A DNA stretch of 64,000 nucleotides from Bacteroidales bacterium (GCA_910575615.1 CAJTEX010000001.1:1-64000); one strand, 5' to 3'. Counted from the stretch's first letter, positions 1 through 9,553 are shown. Translations and numbers: made by a program. Notes: generated by a model not told the origin, from the sequence alone.

Positions 1-30
1 GGGGTTGGCGGCCTGTCGGCCGCCAACCCC
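1..30. terminator. Perfect hairpin, likely terminator of a gene left of the window
   Basis: A 13-base G/C-rich arm and its exact complement are separated by four bases. No U-run follows on the plus strand (CGGTAAATAATT). It most likely ends a gene that lies outside the window. Confidence 0.5.
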
Positions 31-212
31 CGGTAAATAATTAATGAATCCTACGGATTCGTGGGTGGATTCCGGAGATGGAATCCGGGGCATCAGGGGG
101 CGGCGTGTTTTCGGGGCGCATCTGGACTTTTTAAGGTTTGTTGTCGAACCGGGGGGCCTCCGTGATGGTTTATACACAGTAACCTGAATTATTAAACCTA
201 ACTGCTACAACT

Positions 213-620
213 ATGGAAATGACAAAAGAACAGATGGCACAGGCCGCGGCCAAGGTGTCGCAGACTGCCGCAGAGGTGAGCGCGGCTGCCGCCAAGGTGG
301 CTGCCAAGGATGAGGCCGCCGCCCTGAAGGACAACGCGGCTGAAAAGGGCGCGCAGCTCAAGGAGCAGGCCGCCGAGAAAGCCGCCCAGCTCAAAGACAA
401 GGCTGCCGGCCTGAAAGAACAGGCGGCGGAGAAGGCTGCCGACCTCAAGGAGGCTGCCGCCGAAAAGGCCGCCCAGCTAAAGGATAAGGCTGGCGACATC
501 AAGGATGCCGCCGTCGAGAAGGGCTCGTCTATCCTCGACAAGGTGAAAGACTTCACCGCCGACACCCTGGAGAAGGGGGCCGACTTTGTCGACAATCTGG
601 CCGACAAGCTCCGCGACTGA
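213..620 (+). CDS. Ala/Lys/Glu-rich LEA-like repeat protein
   Basis: 135 residues with no signal peptide or membrane segment. From about residue 33 to 110 the chain is built from short repeats of the type AAEKAAQLKDKA and LKEQAAEKAA, a pattern of roughly 11 residues typical of amphipathic helix proteins such as LEA group 3 and apolipoprotein-like stress proteins. The C-terminus (KVKDFTADTLEKGADF) breaks the repeat. It is strongly charged and should be helical or disordered and cytoplasmic. A role in stress or desiccation protection, or in membrane or nucleoid association, is only suggested by composition. It stands alone and is followed by a clear terminator. Codon-level repetition in the opposite strand creates a spurious overlapping frame. 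Confidence 0.75.
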   Translation: MEMTKEQMAQAAAKVSQTAAEVSAAAAKVAAKDEAAALKDNAAEKGAQLKEQAAEKAAQLKDKAAGLKEQAAEKAADLKEAAAEKAAQLKDKAGDIKDAAVEKGSSILDKVKDFTADTLEKGADFVDNLADKLRD

Positions 621-941
621 CCCGCGGGCTTCATACGGTTTCCCAGGAGCAGTCCTGACGCAAAACAGCCCCGGCTCACGTCGGGGCTGCTTTATGGCTT
701 ACGTTTTATTCGCTATAAACTGGTATTTCAAATCTATAAGACTGGAAACCCGGAGATGGCTTTTCCCGTTGTTTCCGATACAAAGATAGGTATTATTGCG
801 TTACGTTGTATCTCCCTGGATGCAAATTACCTACAATATGCTATCGTCGGGGAGGGAGAGAGGCCGCGGGCCGGAGACTCCGCACCCCGGGCTACTCACT
901 TTGTGGTATCACCCGGGGCGTATGTCTTCGGCAGGGAGGCC
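621..941. other. Intergenic region between convergent genes
   Basis: It holds the terminator at 666-694 and otherwise only low-quality short frames. An A/T-rich stretch (about 690-840) passes into a G/C-rich stretch just before the stop codon of the minus-strand GH31 gene. I see no RNA gene or promoter here. Confidence 0.5.
666..694 (+). terminator. Rho-independent terminator of the LEA-like gene
   Basis: CAGCCCCG (666-673) pairs perfectly with CGGGGCTG (682-689) around an eight-base loop, followed by CTTTAT. It lies 46 bases after the stop codon. Confidence 0.7.
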
Positions 942-3356
942 TTATTTCGTGATGGTTACCTCGAGGGGAAGCTCCACGCCCTTGGCCGAGATGGTCAGGG
1001 TGCGGGTCTTCTTGTCGTAGCTCTGCTTGATTTTTGCCGCTGAGGTCACCTTGCGCGGACGGTCGACATTGTGGATGACAAAGGTGATGCCACGCTTGGA
1101 GGGCATCTCGCGGTAGGTCATCTGTGGCTTGGCCACGGTGAGGGTGATGCTGCCCGGGAGGTTGTCGGCGGTGATGTCGATCAGCGCGTACTGTCCTTGT
1201 ATAAGCGATTTGGCCGACAGGCGGTTGTCCTCGAAGAGGGTGTAGGATGTCTTCCCCTGCAGCCCTGCCACGGGGTAATAGTCGATGGTGTAGCGCGAGG
1301 GGTCGTAGTCGCCCGTGTTGCGCATGTCATAGTCGGCCTTGGGGAGCATCGCTCCGGCGCGGGCGAATAGGGGGAGCGTCTCGAGGGGCGCGTCGACCAC
1401 GGCCTCAGAGCCTCCGTCATAGACGTTGGCGGGGTTGTTGATGTCTACCCATGTCCCGGCGGGGAATACCACCTTGCGCGATGTCGCGCCCTGGGTCATC
1501 ACCGGGGCCACCATCACGTCGCGTCCCCAGAGATACTGGTCGCTGACCGAGTCGTAGAGCGAGGGGTCTTCGTCGTAGTATCCCAGCGGGCGCACCAGCG
1601 GCAGGCCGAAGCGGGCGTTGTCGGCGGCCAGGGTGTAGTTGTAGGGGAGCCATCGGTAGCGTTCCTTTATCAGGGGGAGGAGGATATGCTGCTGCCCGGG
1701 ATACTTGTAAGGCTCGGCGGCACGGGTGGCGTGGGTGCGCAGCACCGGCGAGAAGAGCCCCAGCTGGCACCAGCGCACATACAGCTCGGGGTCGACCGGG
1801 TTGGAGGGGTCGACGGCGAAGCCGCCCACGTCATGGCTCATGTAGCCCAGGCCACTGAGGCCCGAGTTGAGCATGATGCGTATCTGGGGCTCGAGGCCGC
1901 CCCACGAGCGCGACACGTCGGTCGACCACGGGAAGACCGAGAAACGCTGCAGTCCGGCGGTGCCGCCGCGCATCAGTGTCATTAGGCGTGTGTCGGGATA
2001 TTCCTCCTTGAAGAGGTCGTGGATGATCTGGCTCCACTCGTTGCCGTAGAGGTTGTGATACTGGCGGGTGGTCAGGCCGTTGTGGTGGTACATGCCGTCA
2101 GGATGCACCTCAGGTTCGCCCAGGTCGCCCCACCATCCGGTCATGCCGCTGTCGGTGAGGGCCTTGTAGCGCTCGCGCAACCACAGGCGTGTCTCGGGGT
2201 TGGAGACATCGAGCATGCCCCCCTCGCCTACCCATATCTTCACCTCCTTGACATTGCCCAGGGAGTCTTTGCCGAACATACCACGGGGGGCGAGATAGTT
2301 GTAGTTGTCGATGGCGCGGCCGTTGCGTAGCACATAGGGCTGGGAGATGGCCACCATGTTGACGCCATCCTTCTTGAGGTCGGCGAGCATCTTGCGGTAA
2401 GAGGGCCACTGCTCGGGATCCCAGGCCAGGCGGCCCATGTCCTGTTCCTTGCCATACCAGTAGAGGTCGAGGACCATGCCGTCGAGGGGATATCCGGCGC
2501 GGCGCAGCGAGTCGGCCACACCGAGGGTCTCGGCTTCGGTGCGGTAGCCGTATTTCGAAGTGATGTAGCCCAGCGCCCAGAATGGGGGGAGGTCCTGATG
2601 TCCGGTGAGGTCGGCCACGCGGGAGGCCACCCCGGGCATCCCCTCGGGGGAGGCGAAGAAGTAGTATGAGAGCGAGCCGGGGGTCTCCGAGGCATATTTC
2701 AGCGGGTTGGAGGCCACCAGCTCGGCGGCGGCGTAGTCATCCATGAGTATGCCATAACCCTCGGGGGCCACCAGCAGGGGCATCGTGATGTTCATCTGGC
2801 GTATGCGTGGATCGTTGCCGGTGTAGCCGTAGTTCTGGCGGTTGTACATCACCAGGGTGTCGCCGGCCAGGTTGAGGCGGTAGCCGCGTTCGCCGCCGCC
2901 GTAGAAAGAGCTGCCTCCGCCGATGGGGGCGAGGGCAAGGGTCTTTCGGCCTGACGCGTCGCTGGGTCGTTCGCCGTTGTCATAGATTCCTTTCCCTTTC
3001 CCGGCCGTGATGGTGACGGCCCCGGTGGCCTTGTCGAGGGTGGCGACGGTGCCGGTCGGGGAGGTCAGCACCCCGATGGCGGGGTTCTCAATCAGGCTTC
3101 CGGTGAAGAATCCCTCGCGGGCCACGGCGGTCTTCGACGGGGCCGGGGCCTGCCCCGGCAGGTAGTTGTCGACGCGGAAAATGTCGTCGTTGAGGGCAGT
3201 CACGACAATTGTGCGCAGCTCGGGGCCGACGCTGTCGGCGCGCACGCTGTATGGGGGCAGGGGAGGGGTCTGGTCAGGTTGGGGGAATATCGACGGGAAC
3301 GCGCTGGCCGATACCAGGGCCAGGGCCGCGCCCGTGACGGCAAATCTTGATTTCAT
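942..3356 (-). CDS. Glycoside hydrolase family 31 (alpha-glucosidase/alpha-xylosidase type)
   Basis: 804 residues from the chosen start. That Met precedes a signal peptide (MKSRFAVTGAALALVSASAF); an in-frame Met ten codons upstream is less likely. No lipobox Cys is seen, so the product is probably periplasmic. Layout is an N-terminal beta-sandwich (about 45-250), the GH31 barrel (about 260-590) and C-terminal beta domains. The nucleophile region reads GWWGDLGEPE, with the Asp at about 411. The acid/base Asp is in WSTDVSRSW at about 480, after the usual RGGTAGLQR stretch, and LGYMSHDVGGF matches the substrate-binding strand. Family members hydrolyse alpha-glucosides or alpha-xylosides; the substrate cannot be told here. 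It starts 55 bases after the riboflavin synthase stop codon and may share its transcript. Confidence 0.9.
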   Translation of the reverse strand: MKSRFAVTGAALALVSASAFPSIFPQPDQTPPLPPYSVRADSVGPELRTIVVTALNDDIFRVDNYLPGQAPAPSKTAVAREGFFTGSLIENPAIGVLTSPTGTVATLDKATGAVTITAGKGKGIYDNGERPSDASGRKTLALAPIGGGSSFYGGGERGYRLNLAGDTLVMYNRQNYGYTGNDPRIRQMNITMPLLVAPEGYGILMDDYAAAELVASNPLKYASETPGSLSYYFFASPEGMPGVASRVADLTGHQDLPPFWALGYITSKYGYRTEAETLGVADSLRRAGYPLDGMVLDLYWYGKEQDMGRLAWDPEQWPSYRKMLADLKKDGVNMVAISQPYVLRNGRAIDNYNYLAPRGMFGKDSLGNVKEVKIWVGEGGMLDVSNPETRLWLRERYKALTDSGMTGWWGDLGEPEVHPDGMYHHNGLTTRQYHNLYGNEWSQIIHDLFKEEYPDTRLMTLMRGGTAGLQRFSVFPWSTDVSRSWGGLEPQIRIMLNSGLSGLGYMSHDVGGFAVDPSNPVDPELYVRWCQLGLFSPVLRTHATRAAEPYKYPGQQHILLPLIKERYRWLPYNYTLAADNARFGLPLVRPLGYYDEDPSLYDSVSDQYLWGRDVMVAPVMTQGATSRKVVFPAGTWVDINNPANVYDGGSEAVVDAPLETLPLFARAGAMLPKADYDMRNTGDYDPSRYTIDYYPVAGLQGKTSYTLFEDNRLSAKSLIQGQYALIDITADNLPGSITLTVAKPQMTYREMPSKRGITFVIHNVDRPRKVTSAAKIKQSYDKKTRTLTISAKGVELPLEVTITK

Positions 3357-3411
3357 TGCAGGAAGATGTTTGTTTATAGAATGCAAGTATTGGATTCAAG
3401 GGATGGATGGC

Positions 3412-4017
3412 TCATGAGAGGGCCGAGATGCGGGCGATGTATTTCCCGATTATGTCAAACTCGAGGTTGACGCGGCTGCCGGCGGCGATGCGGCAGAAGT
3501 TTGTGTGCTCCATCGTGTAGGGGATGATTGCCACCCTGAATGAGTCGGGCTGCGAGTCGCAGACGGTGAGGCTCACGCCGTTGACCGTCACCGATCCTTT
3601 CTCGACGGTGACATATCCCTGGCGCGCCATGGCCGGGTCGACATCATACTCGAATTTGAAATAGGCCGAGCCGTCGAGCTGCTCCACCTCGGTGCATCGC
3701 GCCGTGCAGTCGACATGCCCCTGGACGATGTGGCCGTCGAGGCGGCCGTTCATCACCATGCACCGCTCGACGTTCACCAGGTCGCCTACCTTGAGGTCGC
3801 CGAGGTTGGAGCGGCGCAGTGTCTCCTCGATGGCGGTCACCGTGTAGGTGCCGTCGCCGTTGAGCGACACCACGGTCAGGCAGACCCCGTTGTGGGCCAC
3901 CGACTGGTCGATTTTGAGCTCGTCGGCAAACGAGCAACGCAATGTCAGATGGAGGTTGCCTCCATCGCGGTTGAGGGCGGCGACGACAGCCGCCTCCTCT
4001 ACTATTCCTGAAAACAT
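3412..4017 (-). CDS. ribE: Riboflavin synthase, alpha subunit
   Basis: 201 residues, the normal family length. It makes riboflavin by dismutation of two 6,7-dimethyl-8-ribityllumazine molecules. The start is fixed by the conserved N-terminus MFSGIVEE; frame upstream of it is unrelated. Two tandem lumazine-binding barrels are visible, each with its signature: NGVCLTVV (about 45-52) and VNGVSLTVC (about 140-148), with GHIVQGHVD opening the second barrel. The two-barrel repeat with a C-terminal helix is characteristic of the trimeric enzyme. It is a lone rib gene here. I saw no FMN riboswitch in the roughly 100-base leader. Confidence 0.95.
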   Translation of the reverse strand: MFSGIVEEAAVVAALNRDGGNLHLTLRCSFADELKIDQSVAHNGVCLTVVSLNGDGTYTVTAIEETLRRSNLGDLKVGDLVNVERCMVMNGRLDGHIVQGHVDCTARCTEVEQLDGSAYFKFEYDVDPAMARQGYVTVEKGSVTVNGVSLTVCDSQPDSFRVAIIPYTMEHTNFCRIAAGSRVNLEFDIIGKYIARISALS

Positions 4018-4122
4018 GTCTGTGTATCTGTTTTTTGTGAGTTGGTCAACAATGCAGTCACTTCCCGTCGGCCAGCCGGATGTGGATAATCCGGTTGACA
4101 GACTTGGGGTTACAGTGTGACA

Positions 4123-4153
4123 CAAAGTTAGCAACAATCCCGCGACCCTGCAA
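4123..4153 (-). promoter_or_regulatory. Bacteroidetes-type promoter for ribE
   Basis: On the minus strand a TAACTTTG -7 box (4123-4130) lies 20 bases downstream of a TTG -33 element (4151-4153), the pattern used by the Bacteroidetes housekeeping sigma factor. Initiation near 4116 would give a leader of about 100 bases. Confidence 0.6.
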
Positions 4154-4202
4154 GTCCACCCGCCGACAAAACCATACACTTCGCGACAAAATACTGCGGG
4201 AA

Positions 4203-4256
4203 AAAGATTTCGCGGGTCCCGCAGGCCTCCGGGATGGGAGGTCTGAGGGGCCCGCG
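4203..4256 (-). terminator. Terminator of the large T9SS protein gene
   Basis: A long imperfect G/C-rich stem (CGCGGGTCCC at 4211-4220 against GGGGCCCGCG at 4247-4256, plus GGCCTCC/GGAGGTC inside) is followed on the minus strand by AAATCTTTTT. Confidence 0.65.
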
Positions 4257-4281
4257 ATGCCTTTACGGTGGCTTCAGGCCG

Positions 4282-7200
4282 TTACGGGACGAGAAGCTTG
4301 TGGACTGTCGCGCCGGCCTTGACGATGTAGACTCCGGGGGCCACGGCTGCCGTGAAGGTGCCCCGGGCTGTGGCCTGGCTGATGACGCGTCCGCTGAGGT
4401 CGGTGACGCTGATGTCAAGCCCGTGGCAGCCGCTGACCGTGATCAGGCCCGGTGAGGCCGACACAACCGCCTGCGAGCCGGAGGCAGCCGCCAAGGCGGA
4501 TTGCACGGCTACCTCTACGGGCTCTGAGGCTCGTGACTCGGTCTGCCCGTAGAGGGCCGACACGGCGTAGCTGTAAGTGCGGGTGACATCAAGGGAGACA
4601 TTGTCGACATAGGCGGTCTCCAGGGCCGGGTCGTCGTTGACACGCTCCCCGTCGCGGTATATGTTGTAGCCGTCGACCTCCATTATCGCCTCGCGGTAGG
4701 GGGCGTAGGTGATGTCGTCGACAAAGAGCATGGCCTTGTCGTCGGAGACGCAGCGGATGGCGAAGTACTCGCTACCCTCGGGGATGTCGAAGGTGTACAG
4801 CTTCCAGGAGGCGTCGACGCCGGGCACTGACCTCACGCTGGTGAACGACTCAAGGTCGTCGTCAGTGGAGGAATACAGCATCTCCATTGACTCCAGGTAG
4901 CGGGCGTTGTAGCTGCGGGCGTAGAATGATATTGTCTGGGCGTTGCCGGCCAGTCGGGGCGAGATGATCCAGTCGTCGTTGGCTCCCCCTTCGGAATAGA
5001 CCGTGGCGAGGAACTTGTCGCCGGAGTGTCCGTCGATGGTCTGCTGCCATCCGGCGAATGACGCGTCGTTGACAAACCAGGCCAGGGTAGAGCCACGGGT
5101 TATGCCGGGCATGCCGATGGTGCTCATGTCGCCGATGGGGAGGCCGTCATTGTCGACCAGGGTCCATCCGCCGATGTTGTCCTGGGCGAATGACTCGTAG
5201 CTCTCGAAGTCGTCGGTCACCTCGTCGGCCACCACCACATTGAGGTCGGGCTCGGCCCATGTGAGGTTCACGCCGTTGCTGGCGGTGTTTCCTGCAAGCC
5301 CTGTCGGCACCGGCACGCCGGAGTGGATCAGGCGGGTGGTGACGGTCTTGGTGAGGTTGTCGTCGGCCAGGTTGTCAAGCCCGTAGTGGATTATGGCGGC
5401 GTAGTCATGGGTGTCAGCCTCGGTGACATTCAGCAGCTGGGGGAAGGTCACAGTGGCGCGCGCGCCAGACTCGAGCTGCGGGCCGTCGATGGTGGCGACG
5501 CTCGCGCCGTTGCGTGTCAGCTCCACGGTGTAGGCCTCCGATGGGTTGCTGCCGTTGTTCTCCAGGGTGACGGCCACGTTGAATCCCACATTGGGCTGTG
5601 CCTTGGAGGGGGCGGAGATGGCGGTGGCGGTGAGGTTGTGGGGTAGCTGGTCAAACACCCTGATGTCGTCGAGCAGGTTGTACTGCTTGTTGACGGTGGT
5701 GGCCGCGAAGCCGAGTTCGATCACCTTCCCCTTGTAGGCCGAGAGGTCGACGGTGACGCGGTTCCAGCCCTCGAGAGGCAGCTGGTCCATGGACATCTCC
5801 TTGACCACCACGAAATCCTGGGTGCGGTCGTTTACCAGCACCTCAAGCAGGTTCTGGTCCAGGGTGCCGGTCACCTCGCCGGTGTCGGGGTCACGGACAA
5901 TGATGTTGTAGGTGTAGAAAGTCAGCACGGGGTTCTGCGCGTCGGCGAGGTCGATCTTTCCGGAGTGGAGCATCGATTTCTCCGTGACGATGTTGCTGTA
6001 CATGGCCACGAACCCGCCGTCACCGTCGACCGATGAGAGTCCGGCCAGGGTGGCGTCGTCGTAGACATCCCATTCGCCGCCGGTGATGAATCTCTCCGAC
6101 CAGATGTGGTGGGCGTAGCCACCGGCGTAAGACTCGATGTAGGGGAGGTCATAGGGTGTGCCTACCGGGATGGCGCGCGAGCGCATTATGGCTGACACGC
6201 CCCGGCGGGTCTTGGCCTGGACCCCGTAGCTCTCGAAAGCCTGCTCCACCGAGGTCGGACGGGCCAGGTAGGTGTAGGAGGTCTCGCTCAGGTCGCGGGC
6301 CAGGGCCACCAGGTTGCCATCCTCGTTGGGGCGGTAGAGGGTGTATTGTATCAGGTCGGCGTTCATCGGGTTGCCGTCGGCGTCGTTGGCCGGGGCGTCC
6401 CAGGAGACACACACTGTGCCGGGCTTGGTCTCTCCGGCGGTGATGTTGGCGGGGTTGCCCGGGACATTGACCCCGAGGTAGAGTTTGAAGAGAAGTTCCT
6501 TGCCGGTTCCGTGGGAGTTCTCGGCCACGGCCGTGCAGGCGTATTCACCCTCCTCGTCGGCGGTCATCACCATAGGCAGAGTCTCGCCGGGCTGGGGATT
6601 GTCGAAGGTTTTCACCACCTGTCCCGCGCGGCTCACAGTGAGCTTGGTGATTTCAGAGAGGGGGCCTCCGCCGAGATTGACCTCGGGGGCGGTCAGGCTG
6701 ACCGTGGCCGAGGGGGAGCCGTCGGGGGATGGCACCACATGGAGGTCGGTGGCCTCGCCGGGAGCCTCGAGCGAAGTCGGGGCCGATACGCTGAGGTTGT
6801 CGACGATGAGCGCGTACTTGTTCTTGTCGCTGAAGCCGTGGACTCCGATGAAATAAAGCCCGGTGGCTGGCACGGAGACATATTCCCCGTAGTCGGCGAA
6901 TGTGGCGCTCTTTATGGCTGTCTCCCCGACAACCGGTATGGTCATCGCCTCGGGCCGGGCCTCATCGCCGAGGCTGATGCTGAATTTCTCCTCGTATGAG
7001 GCCGACTTGCCTTTCACGTCGGCCGAGACGCGGTATGTCTTGCCTGCCTCAAGCACCACAGGCGGGGAGATGAGCCAGTCGTCGGCGGCCAGCTGTGAGT
7101 TGTATTTCAGGTAGGCGGCCTGTCCGTCGATGACCCACTTGATGCCGTCGTCGTTGATGTCGAGGATGGTGAACCCCTCGAGCGACGCGTCATCGTCGAA

Positions 7201-8775
7201 TGTCTGGAGGTATGGGGGCGTGATGTGGCCCGAGTCGAGCCTGTTGGAGAGGGCTGTCTCTGAGCGGCGGCCTCCGTTGCAGGCTGTGAGTTCGTAGTAG
7301 AAGTATGAGAATTCATTCTCGGCCTCGGCCACGTCATCGAGCGATGTGGCTTTCAGGTCTTGCGCCACGGCCACTGAGCCGGGCTGGCGCACGATGTCGT
7401 AGGTGATGGCCTCCGGGTCGATGTATCCGCCGTCGGCGGTCTCGGTGACAGCCGTCCAGGAGAGGTGGTTGACATTCCCCTCGCGCGTCACTGTGGCGAC
7501 GGGGGCCTTGGGGATGCCGAATCCGACATAGCTGCTGAATGAGCGTTCAGGGCCGTCGCCCAGGTCGGTGGCGAGGGTGACGGCGAATGTGTGCATGCCC
7601 GGGGCCTCTACCGAGACGGGTATGGTGACCGTCTGGGCGTAGCCGACGGTGGCCGAGTGGGCCTCCTCCCCGTCGACCGTCAGCCGGCAGGTCATGCCGT
7701 CTGATGTGGAGCCGTCCTGGTTGGTCTCTGGGGTGGTGAACGACACATTGCCGCTCAAGGCTCCTCCGGGGAAGTCAAACGCCATGTCTGACACTCCGTG
7801 GGGGACACCGGGCGACACCGGTGGAGCCACGGCGTAGATGCCCAGCACCTGCTCGCCGGCGGGGAAATCCATCACCTTGACGGTGGCCGCCGTGGCCGGG
7901 TCTATGGCGTATAGGGCCGCTTCGCCAGAGGCGGATGTCGGGGTCCAGAGTATCTTGCCGGAATATTGGTCATAACAGGCCGAGGCGGTGTAGGCGGTGG
8001 TCACCCCGGTGCTTCCCACGAATGTCGTGGAGCCGTTGGCGGGATTGATTGTCCAGAGCTGTCCGGCCTCGAAGTCGATGCCGTAAAGCACTCCGTCGGC
8101 CGATGCCGCTATCGAGACGAAGCTGCGGTCGAGTTGGCCGATGTCGGTGCGGGTCTTGTTGTCGACATCCACCACCCCCAGCACCAATTTGTTGCCTGAG
8201 GGGAAAAGGCCGTATATGCGCTTGCTGACCGGGTCATATGTCCAGTCCCACCCGAGGATGGAGGCGTCGCAGAAATTGGCGTCGGTCAGGTTCCACGACG
8301 AGGTGTCCCACTGCTGGAGGAACGGCACCATTCCGATGTCGGATGTCTGGCTGTCCCATACATAGGCGCAATAATAGCTGTCGCCGGCCACGGTGCCCCC
8401 ATAGCTTGCGTCCAGGTCCTGTGAGAAGTCGGTGGCGTCAAGGTTGGTGAAACCCGAGTTGTCGACGCGGTACATCCCTTTTGGGGTTACAGGGGCGCCC
8501 GACTGGGGGTCGTTGTCGGAGTAGGCCACAAAACCGTTTATCGCCACATTGAGGGATGTCTGCGACTTGGCCGGGGCCATCTGCATCCTCCCCATGGCAT
8601 GGGGAGGGGAGACGCGCCTGCCGCCGGTGTTGTGCCTCACAGGGGCGTAAGGGAGCGGCGAGGGTGACAAGGCGTAGCTCTCCGGGTTGACACTCACGGT
8701 CTTGGAGACCGTCGGCGGCTGGGCGGCCATCGTCATGGCCGTCAGCGATGTCAGTAGCAACAGGTACTTGTTCAT
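4282..8775 (-). CDS. Large secreted multidomain protein with fibronectin III and choice-of-anchor J domains and a T9SS sorting tail
   Basis: 1,497 residues beginning with signal peptide MNKYLLLLTSLTAMTMA. Residues about 70-310 look like a beta-propeller-type region (repeated short strands such as KRIYGLFPSGNKLVLG). Then come several fibronectin III-like domains (PGEATDLHVVPS, HLSWTAVTE, CVSWDAP, NLTWAEP) mixed with three choice-of-anchor J (MAM-like) domains near 520-660, 880-1040 and 1190-1350; the marker is the (A/N)DDWLISP/(A/N)DDWIISP type motif. The last 70 residues (LDISVTDLSGRVISQ and GVYIVKAGATVHKLLVP) match a type A type-IX-secretion sorting domain, so export to the cell surface or medium is likely. 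Ligand and function are unknown. A second protein of the same design is at 26402-30904. Confidence 0.85.
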   Translation of the reverse strand: MNKYLLLLTSLTAMTMAAQPPTVSKTVSVNPESYALSPSPLPYAPVRHNTGGRRVSPPHAMGRMQMAPAKSQTSLNVAINGFVAYSDNDPQSGAPVTPKGMYRVDNSGFTNLDATDFSQDLDASYGGTVAGDSYYCAYVWDSQTSDIGMVPFLQQWDTSSWNLTDANFCDASILGWDWTYDPVSKRIYGLFPSGNKLVLGVVDVDNKTRTDIGQLDRSFVSIAASADGVLYGIDFEAGQLWTINPANGSTTFVGSTGVTTAYTASACYDQYSGKILWTPTSASGEAALYAIDPATAATVKVMDFPAGEQVLGIYAVAPPVSPGVPHGVSDMAFDFPGGALSGNVSFTTPETNQDGSTSDGMTCRLTVDGEEAHSATVGYAQTVTIPVSVEAPGMHTFAVTLATDLGDGPERSFSSYVGFGIPKAPVATVTREGNVNHLSWTAVTETADGGYIDPEAITYDIVRQPGSVAVAQDLKATSLDDVAEAENEFSYFYYELTACNGGRRSETALSNRLDSGHITPPYLQTFDDDASLEGFTILDINDDGIKWVIDGQAAYLKYNSQLAADDWLISPPVVLEAGKTYRVSADVKGKSASYEEKFSISLGDEARPEAMTIPVVGETAIKSATFADYGEYVSVPATGLYFIGVHGFSDKNKYALIVDNLSVSAPTSLEAPGEATDLHVVPSPDGSPSATVSLTAPEVNLGGGPLSEITKLTVSRAGQVVKTFDNPQPGETLPMVMTADEEGEYACTAVAENSHGTGKELLFKLYLGVNVPGNPANITAGETKPGTVCVSWDAPANDADGNPMNADLIQYTLYRPNEDGNLVALARDLSETSYTYLARPTSVEQAFESYGVQAKTRRGVSAIMRSRAIPVGTPYDLPYIESYAGGYAHHIWSERFITGGEWDVYDDATLAGLSSVDGDGGFVAMYSNIVTEKSMLHSGKIDLADAQNPVLTFYTYNIIVRDPDTGEVTGTLDQNLLEVLVNDRTQDFVVVKEMSMDQLPLEGWNRVTVDLSAYKGKVIELGFAATTVNKQYNLLDDIRVFDQLPHNLTATAISAPSKAQPNVGFNVAVTLENNGSNPSEAYTVELTRNGASVATIDGPQLESGARATVTFPQLLNVTEADTHDYAAIIHYGLDNLADDNLTKTVTTRLIHSGVPVPTGLAGNTASNGVNLTWAEPDLNVVVADEVTDDFESYESFAQDNIGGWTLVDNDGLPIGDMSTIGMPGITRGSTLAWFVNDASFAGWQQTIDGHSGDKFLATVYSEGGANDDWIISPRLAGNAQTISFYARSYNARYLESMEMLYSSTDDDLESFTSVRSVPGVDASWKLYTFDIPEGSEYFAIRCVSDDKAMLFVDDITYAPYREAIMEVDGYNIYRDGERVNDDPALETAYVDNVSLDVTRTYSYAVSALYGQTESRASEPVEVAVQSALAAASGSQAVVSASPGLITVSGCHGLDISVTDLSGRVISQATARGTFTAAVAPGVYIVKAGATVHKLLVP

Positions 8776-8842
8776 GTTATGATCAGTGTGATTAGGAATA
8801 TTGCACGAGGTTGGTTGGCTCTCGCGATTGATTGACTTGTGG

Positions 8843-8873
8843 CAAAAGTACGATTGTTTTTGATTTGTTCAAA
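8843..8873 (-). promoter_or_regulatory. Bacteroidetes-type promoter for the large T9SS protein
   Basis: Minus-strand TTTG (8870-8873), 19 bases, then TACTTTTG (8843-8850). This is a full consensus match, about 70 bases before the start codon. Confidence 0.7.
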
Positions 8874-9034
8874 ACTTTTGGCAATATTTTGCCTTTCTTG
8901 GGCGGCAAAAAGTCCGAAAAGGCCAATATTTGGTGTTTTTCAGTAAAGCCGAGGAGGCGTTGCGCGAGAGCCCGGGCCGATTTTTCTGTCGTGTGGATGA
9001 AACTATCGGGGAAATCTCGCGTCAAACCTGGTAG

Positions 9035-9553
9035 ATGAGACTTGAAGACAAACATGACGGAGACGGCGCGGAGGACCTGAAACGGTCATTCGAGGAGACC
9101 ATACGCCGGTATGACGGAGTCATCCGCAAGGTCTGCTATTTCTACGCGGCAGACCTCGCCGATTTCGACGACCTGCGGCAGGAGGCGCTGGTCAACCTCT
9201 GGCGCGGATTCCCGCGGTTCAGGGGGGAGGCGAGCCTGTCGACATGGATTTACCGAGTGACCCTCAACAGCTGCGTCTCTTTCTTCCGCAAGCACCGCAA
9301 GGGGGGCGGCAGTGTCCCCATCGACGAGCATCCCGAACTGATATCCGAGGATGACGAGAAGGCGGCGATGCTCAGGGAGATGTATCGGATGATCAACCGC
9401 CTTGGCCCATCCGACAAGGCGTTGATACTGCTCTGGCTCGACGAGCATTCCTACGACGAGATTGCCTCAATCATGGGGCGGCCGCGCAACACCATAGCCT
9501 CACGGCTGCGCCGCGCAAAAGAAAAACTAAACTCACTGACCCCTGACCTATGA
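9035..9553 (+). CDS. ECF-type RNA polymerase sigma factor
   Basis: 172 residues, the usual size. Region 2 is seen at about 20-85 (DFDDLRQEALVNLWRGFPRF and TWIYRVTLNSCVSFFRK) and region 4 at about 115-168 (LSPSDKALILL-like, YDEIASIMGRPRNTIASRLRRAKEKL), a standard helix-turn-helix. Sequence and region spacing match the small SigW-like sigma-70 factors common in Bacteroidales. The stop codon overlaps the start of the next gene (ATGA), so the two are translationally coupled. That makes the membrane protein downstream the natural candidate for its control. The target regulon is not visible. Confidence 0.93.
   Translation: MRLEDKHDGDGAEDLKRSFEETIRRYDGVIRKVCYFYAADLADFDDLRQEALVNLWRGFPRFRGEASLSTWIYRVTLNSCVSFFRKHRKGGGSVPIDEHPELISEDDEKAAMLREMYRMINRLGPSDKALILLWLDEHSYDEIASIMGRPRNTIASRLRRAKEKLNSLTPDL

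Noticed and set aside
4018-4120. Possible FMN riboswitch ahead of riboflavin synthase
   Set aside because: I looked for the conserved RFN-element blocks (for example AGGGCAG-like junctions) and did not see them in the short leader.
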